NCBI RefSeq assembly: GCF_900102785.1
Contig: NZ_FNGC01000019.1
Location: forward strand, 1-64,000
DNA length: 64,000 nt
DNA from: Arthrobacter sp. ok362
Lineage (GTDB): Bacteria > Actinomycetota > Actinomycetes > Actinomycetales > Micrococcaceae
Direction: 5' to 3'
Below are positions 61,603 to 64,000 of this stretch, piece after piece; position 1 is the first letter of the stretch, and every line of letters begins with the position of its first letter. The translations under genes and the position numbers were made by a program. The notes beneath the pieces were generated by a model, which did not search any database, was not told the DNA's origin, and saw only the letters and a list, made by a program, of their open reading frames with translations.

Positions 61603-62277
61603 ATGCAGAACATCAAGCGCACCACGTTCGCCGTTGCAGGTATCGCAGCTGCCGCCATGCTCAGCCTCACTGCCTGCGGCGGATCCAGCACCACCGCTTC
61701 GTCGGCCCCCGCCTCCGCGGCACCGTCGAAATCCAGCATGGCACCGTCCCCGTCCATGAGCGCCTCAGCCGCAGCCATGGATCCGGCTGCCAACCTTGTC
61801 GGCTCCGGCTGCGCAGCCTACGCCGCCAAAGTTCCGAGCGGTGCGGGCTCCGTCTCGGGCATGGCACTTGACCCGGTAGCCACCGCGGCTTCCAACAACC
61901 CCATTCTCACCACCCTGACCGCCGCCGTTTCCGGCAAGCTCAACCCCAAGGTCAATCTGGTGGACACGCTCAACAGCAGCGAATTTACCGTCTTCGCACC
62001 GACCGATGACGCCTTCAAGAAGATCGACCCGGCTACGATCGCGGCCCTGAAGACGGACGATGCCACGCTGAGCAAGATCCTGACCTACCACGTGGTCCCC
62101 GGCAAGATCACCCCGGACCAGATCGTCGGCACCCACAAGACGGTTGAGGGCGGTTCGGTCACGGTCACCGGCACCAAGGACGCCCTCAAGGTTGACGGCG
62201 CCAACGTTGTCTGCGGCGGCGTCCAGACCGCCAACGCCACTGTCTACATGGTCGACTCAGTTCTGATGCCCAAGTAG
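61603..62277 (+). CDS. Fasciclin (FAS1) domain lipoprotein
   Basis: 224 aa from ATG 61603 with AAAGGAG upstream. Lipobox LTAC (Cys25), a Ser/Ala/Pro linker, then a single FAS1 domain: NNPILTTLTAAVSGKLNPKV, the H1 motif SEFTVFAPTDDAFKKI, and the later LTYHVVPGKI with NATVYMVDSVLMPK at the end. Resembles MPT70/MPT83-like surface adhesins of actinobacteria. Exported and lipid-anchored. Followed by a strong terminator. Confidence 0.92.
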   Translation: MQNIKRTTFAVAGIAAAAMLSLTACGGSSTTASSAPASAAPSKSSMAPSPSMSASAAAMDPAANLVGSGCAAYAAKVPSGAGSVSGMALDPVATAASNNPILTTLTAAVSGKLNPKVNLVDTLNSSEFTVFAPTDDAFKKIDPATIAALKTDDATLSKILTYHVVPGKITPDQIVGTHKTVEGGSVTVTGTKDALKVDGANVVCGGVQTANATVYMVDSVLMPK

Positions 62278-62332
62278 GCAGCACAAGCCCTCCTGCCGCG
62301 GCTCCAGCCTGACTCCCTGGACCATTAGGAGA

Positions 62333-62371
62333 AGCGAAGGCCCGCACCACCAGGTGCGGGCCCTCGCTTTT
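62333..62371 (+). terminator. Terminator after the fasciclin gene
   Basis: AGCGAAGGCCCGCACC pairs with GGTGCGGGCCCTCGCT over a 4-nt loop, followed by TTT. Confidence 0.9.
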
Positions 62372-62499
62372 GTGACAGGAACCGCCGGTGGCCGACGGCC
62401 GGCGACGGTGTGCCACAAGAGCTGGCGGACCCGGCCGTCAACTAGACTGGGGCTGTTCCGCAGCCGGCGGACCATCCAGTTTCCAGAGGTGATTCTCGA

Positions 62500-64000
62500 G
62501 TGCCCAGCAGTACAGTGCCCAGCAGGACAGTGCGGCGGATTGCCGCCAGCATCGGGGCCGCTCTCCTTGTGCTGCCGCTCGCGTCCTGCACGGGCAGCCT
62601 CGGCCCGGCACCCAGTTCTGCAACCGCCTCTTCCACCTCCAGCGCGGCACCTACCGCTGTCTTCACCTTCGGCACCGGCTCGGAGCCGCTGGGGCTCGAC
62701 CCTGCCCTGGTCTCCGACGTCGAGTCCTACCGCGTCACCCGGCAGGTCCTGGAAGGCCTTGTGGGCGTGGACCAGACCACCGGCGAGCCCACACCGCTGC
62801 TGGCCACCGAGTGGTCTCAGACCGATGAGGGACGGACCTACGAGTTCAAGCTGCGCGCGAACGTCAAGTTCCAAGATGGGACGCCCTTTGATGCCGCCGC
62901 GGTCTGCACCAACTTCAACCGCTGGTTCCACTTCTCGCAGGCCCTCCGCAAACAGGCCTCGGGCACCACATTCAAGGGTGTGTTCAAGGCCCACGCGGAC
63001 CAGGCCCCGTTGTCCATCTACAAGAGCTGCAAAGCCGTGGCGCCGGACAACGTGCGGATCGGCCTCAGCCAGCCCTTCACAGGATTTCTCCAGGCCCTCA
63101 CCCTCCCGGCCTTCGCGATCTCTTCGCCCAAGGCCCTCGCCGCGGAGCACGCGGACGACCTGAACCAGAGCCGGGGCGGGCAGCCAGTATCCGCCTACGG
63201 CCTCCACCCGGTGGGCACCGGACCGTATGTCTTCGGCTCCTGGGACTCGGGCAGCGTCACCCTGGCCAGCAACAAGGACTATTGGGGCGACAAAGGACAG
63301 ATCGGGACCATCAAGTTCGTGACCTACGATCAGCCGCAGACCCGGATGCAGGCACTCCTGGAAGGCAAGATCGACGGCTACGACGCGGTCACCGTGGGAA
63401 ACTTCGATCAACTGGTCAAGAGCGGAAAGCAGATCATCCAGCGGGACCCCTTCTCCGTGATGTACCTGGGCATGAACCAGGAAGTCCCTATCCTGCAGAA
63501 CCTCAAAGTGCGCCAGGCGATCGAGATGGGGCTGGACAAGGACACGCTGATCCGCCGGTTCTTCATCGACAACACAGCCCAGGCATCCCAATTCATTCCG
63601 CCCAAGCTCAGCGGCTTCAACAACAACGCCCCTGCGCTCGGCTACAACCCGGGCAAGGCCAAGGAACTCCTGGCCGAGGCCGGCTACAAGGGTGAGCAGC
63701 TGAAGTTCTACTACCCGCTCAACGTCACCCGGCCCTACCTCCCGACGCCGGAAAAGGTGTACGCCGAAATCAGCCGGCAACTGACCGCCATCGGGCTCAA
63801 CATCAAGCCTGTGCCCGTGGACTGGGCAGACGGCTACCTGCAGAAGGTCACCTCCCCGGGCGACCACGCCCTGCACCTGCTCGGCTGGAACGGCTCGTAT
63901 TCGGACCCTGACAATTTCGTGGGCCCGCTCTTCGGCGAGAACACCGGCGAATTCGGCTACCAGGATCCCCAGGTCTTCTCCAAGATCGCCCGGGCCCGGG
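62500..64000 (+). CDS. ABC transporter substrate-binding lipoprotein, family 5 (partial)
   Basis: The frame runs off the right window edge after 500 codons. GTG start at 62500 with AGAGGTGA upstream; further GTG codons at 62515 and 62530. Lipobox LASC (Cys30). SBP_bac_5 features: EPLGLDPALVSDVESYRVTR, LEGLVGVDQTTGEPTPLLAT, the WSQTDEGRTYEFKLRANVKF segment, VGTGPYVFGSWDSG and FQDGTPFDAAAVCTNFNRW. It binds oligopeptides or similar ligands and delivers them to a Dpp/Opp-type permease that presumably follows outside the window. Confidence 0.93.
   Translation, partial: MPSSTVPSRTVRRIAASIGAALLVLPLASCTGSLGPAPSSATASSTSSAAPTAVFTFGTGSEPLGLDPALVSDVESYRVTRQVLEGLVGVDQTTGEPTPLLATEWSQTDEGRTYEFKLRANVKFQDGTPFDAAAVCTNFNRWFHFSQALRKQASGTTFKGVFKAHADQAPLSIYKSCKAVAPDNVRIGLSQPFTGFLQALTLPAFAISSPKALAAEHADDLNQSRGGQPVSAYGLHPVGTGPYVFGSWDSGSVTLASNKDYWGDKGQIGTIKFVTYDQPQTRMQALLEGKIDGYDAVTVGNFDQLVKSGKQIIQRDPFSVMYLGMNQEVPILQNLKVRQAIEMGLDKDTLIRRFFIDNTAQASQFIPPKLSGFNNNAPALGYNPGKAKELLAEAGYKGEQLKFYYPLNVTRPYLPTPEKVYAEISRQLTAIGLNIKPVPVDWADGYLQKVTSPGDHALHLLGWNGSYSDPDNFVGPLFGENTGEFGYQDPQVFSKIARAR

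Overview
The window is high-GC actinobacterial chromosomal DNA. It most resembles Arthrobacter/Pseudarthrobacter (Micrococcaceae). This is inferred from gene content and style: frequent GTG starts, DUF222-type HNH proteins, the leuCD-IclR pair, the ilvBNC-serA order, an FtsX permease next to metG, and fasciclin and heptad-repeat surface proteins. No database search was possible. Both window ends cut genes (an HNH protein on the left, a peptide-binding lipoprotein on the right).

Region by region. 1-4.6 kb: the end of an HNH endonuclease-like protein, leuDC (minus) with a divergent IclR regulator of LtbR/NdgR type, and a DUF1697 protein. 4.6-23 kb: an accessory island, nearly all on the minus strand. 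It holds two tandem Tat-exported beta-propeller/FG-GAP paralogues, wreckage of IS3-, Tn554- and ISL3-type elements, a GT-A-like protein, a beta-helix lipoprotein, a heparinase II/III-like lyase and two GT4 glycosyltransferases. The whole looks like an exopolysaccharide synthesis/processing locus, and it abuts the 3' end of tRNA-Glu at 23.4 kb. 23.4-29.5 kb: tRNA-Glu, tRNA-Gln, a membrane heptad-repeat protein, a HAD hydrolase, gltX, an FAH-family hydrolase and an MBL hydrolase. 29.6-44.7 kb: a branched-chain amino acid block (ilvE, leuB, serA, ilvC, ilvN, ilvB, ilvD), interrupted by metG and an ABC/FtsX pair. 44.9-54.4 kb: a LysR regulator, surface lipoproteins, tRNA-Lys, CsbD, several small membrane proteins and a secreted NAGPA-type glycosidase. 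54.4-64 kb: remnants of small membrane-protein genes, an APC permease with a structured leader, an AHL-lactonase-like MBL enzyme, small surface proteins, a MarR regulator, a Bcp peroxiredoxin, tRNA-Leu, a fasciclin lipoprotein and a family 5 solute-binding protein.

How it works together. leuB, leuC, leuD, ilvB, ilvN, ilvC, ilvD and ilvE cover most of valine/isoleucine/leucine synthesis. A GTGAGAC-type motif recurs at the leuC/regulator, leuB, ilvB and ilvD promoters, and inside the ilvB promoter it lies between -35 and -10. I infer a regulon controlled by the IclR protein. ilvBNC also carries a 28-codon leader peptide rich in Val/Ile/Leu followed by an intrinsic terminator, i.e. transcription attenuation. 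The least explained content is the pair of secreted propeller proteins with the polysaccharide island, a small membrane-protein family whose 5' and 3' fragments flank the permease/lactonase pair, and a possible c-di-AMP-riboswitch-like leader before the permease.
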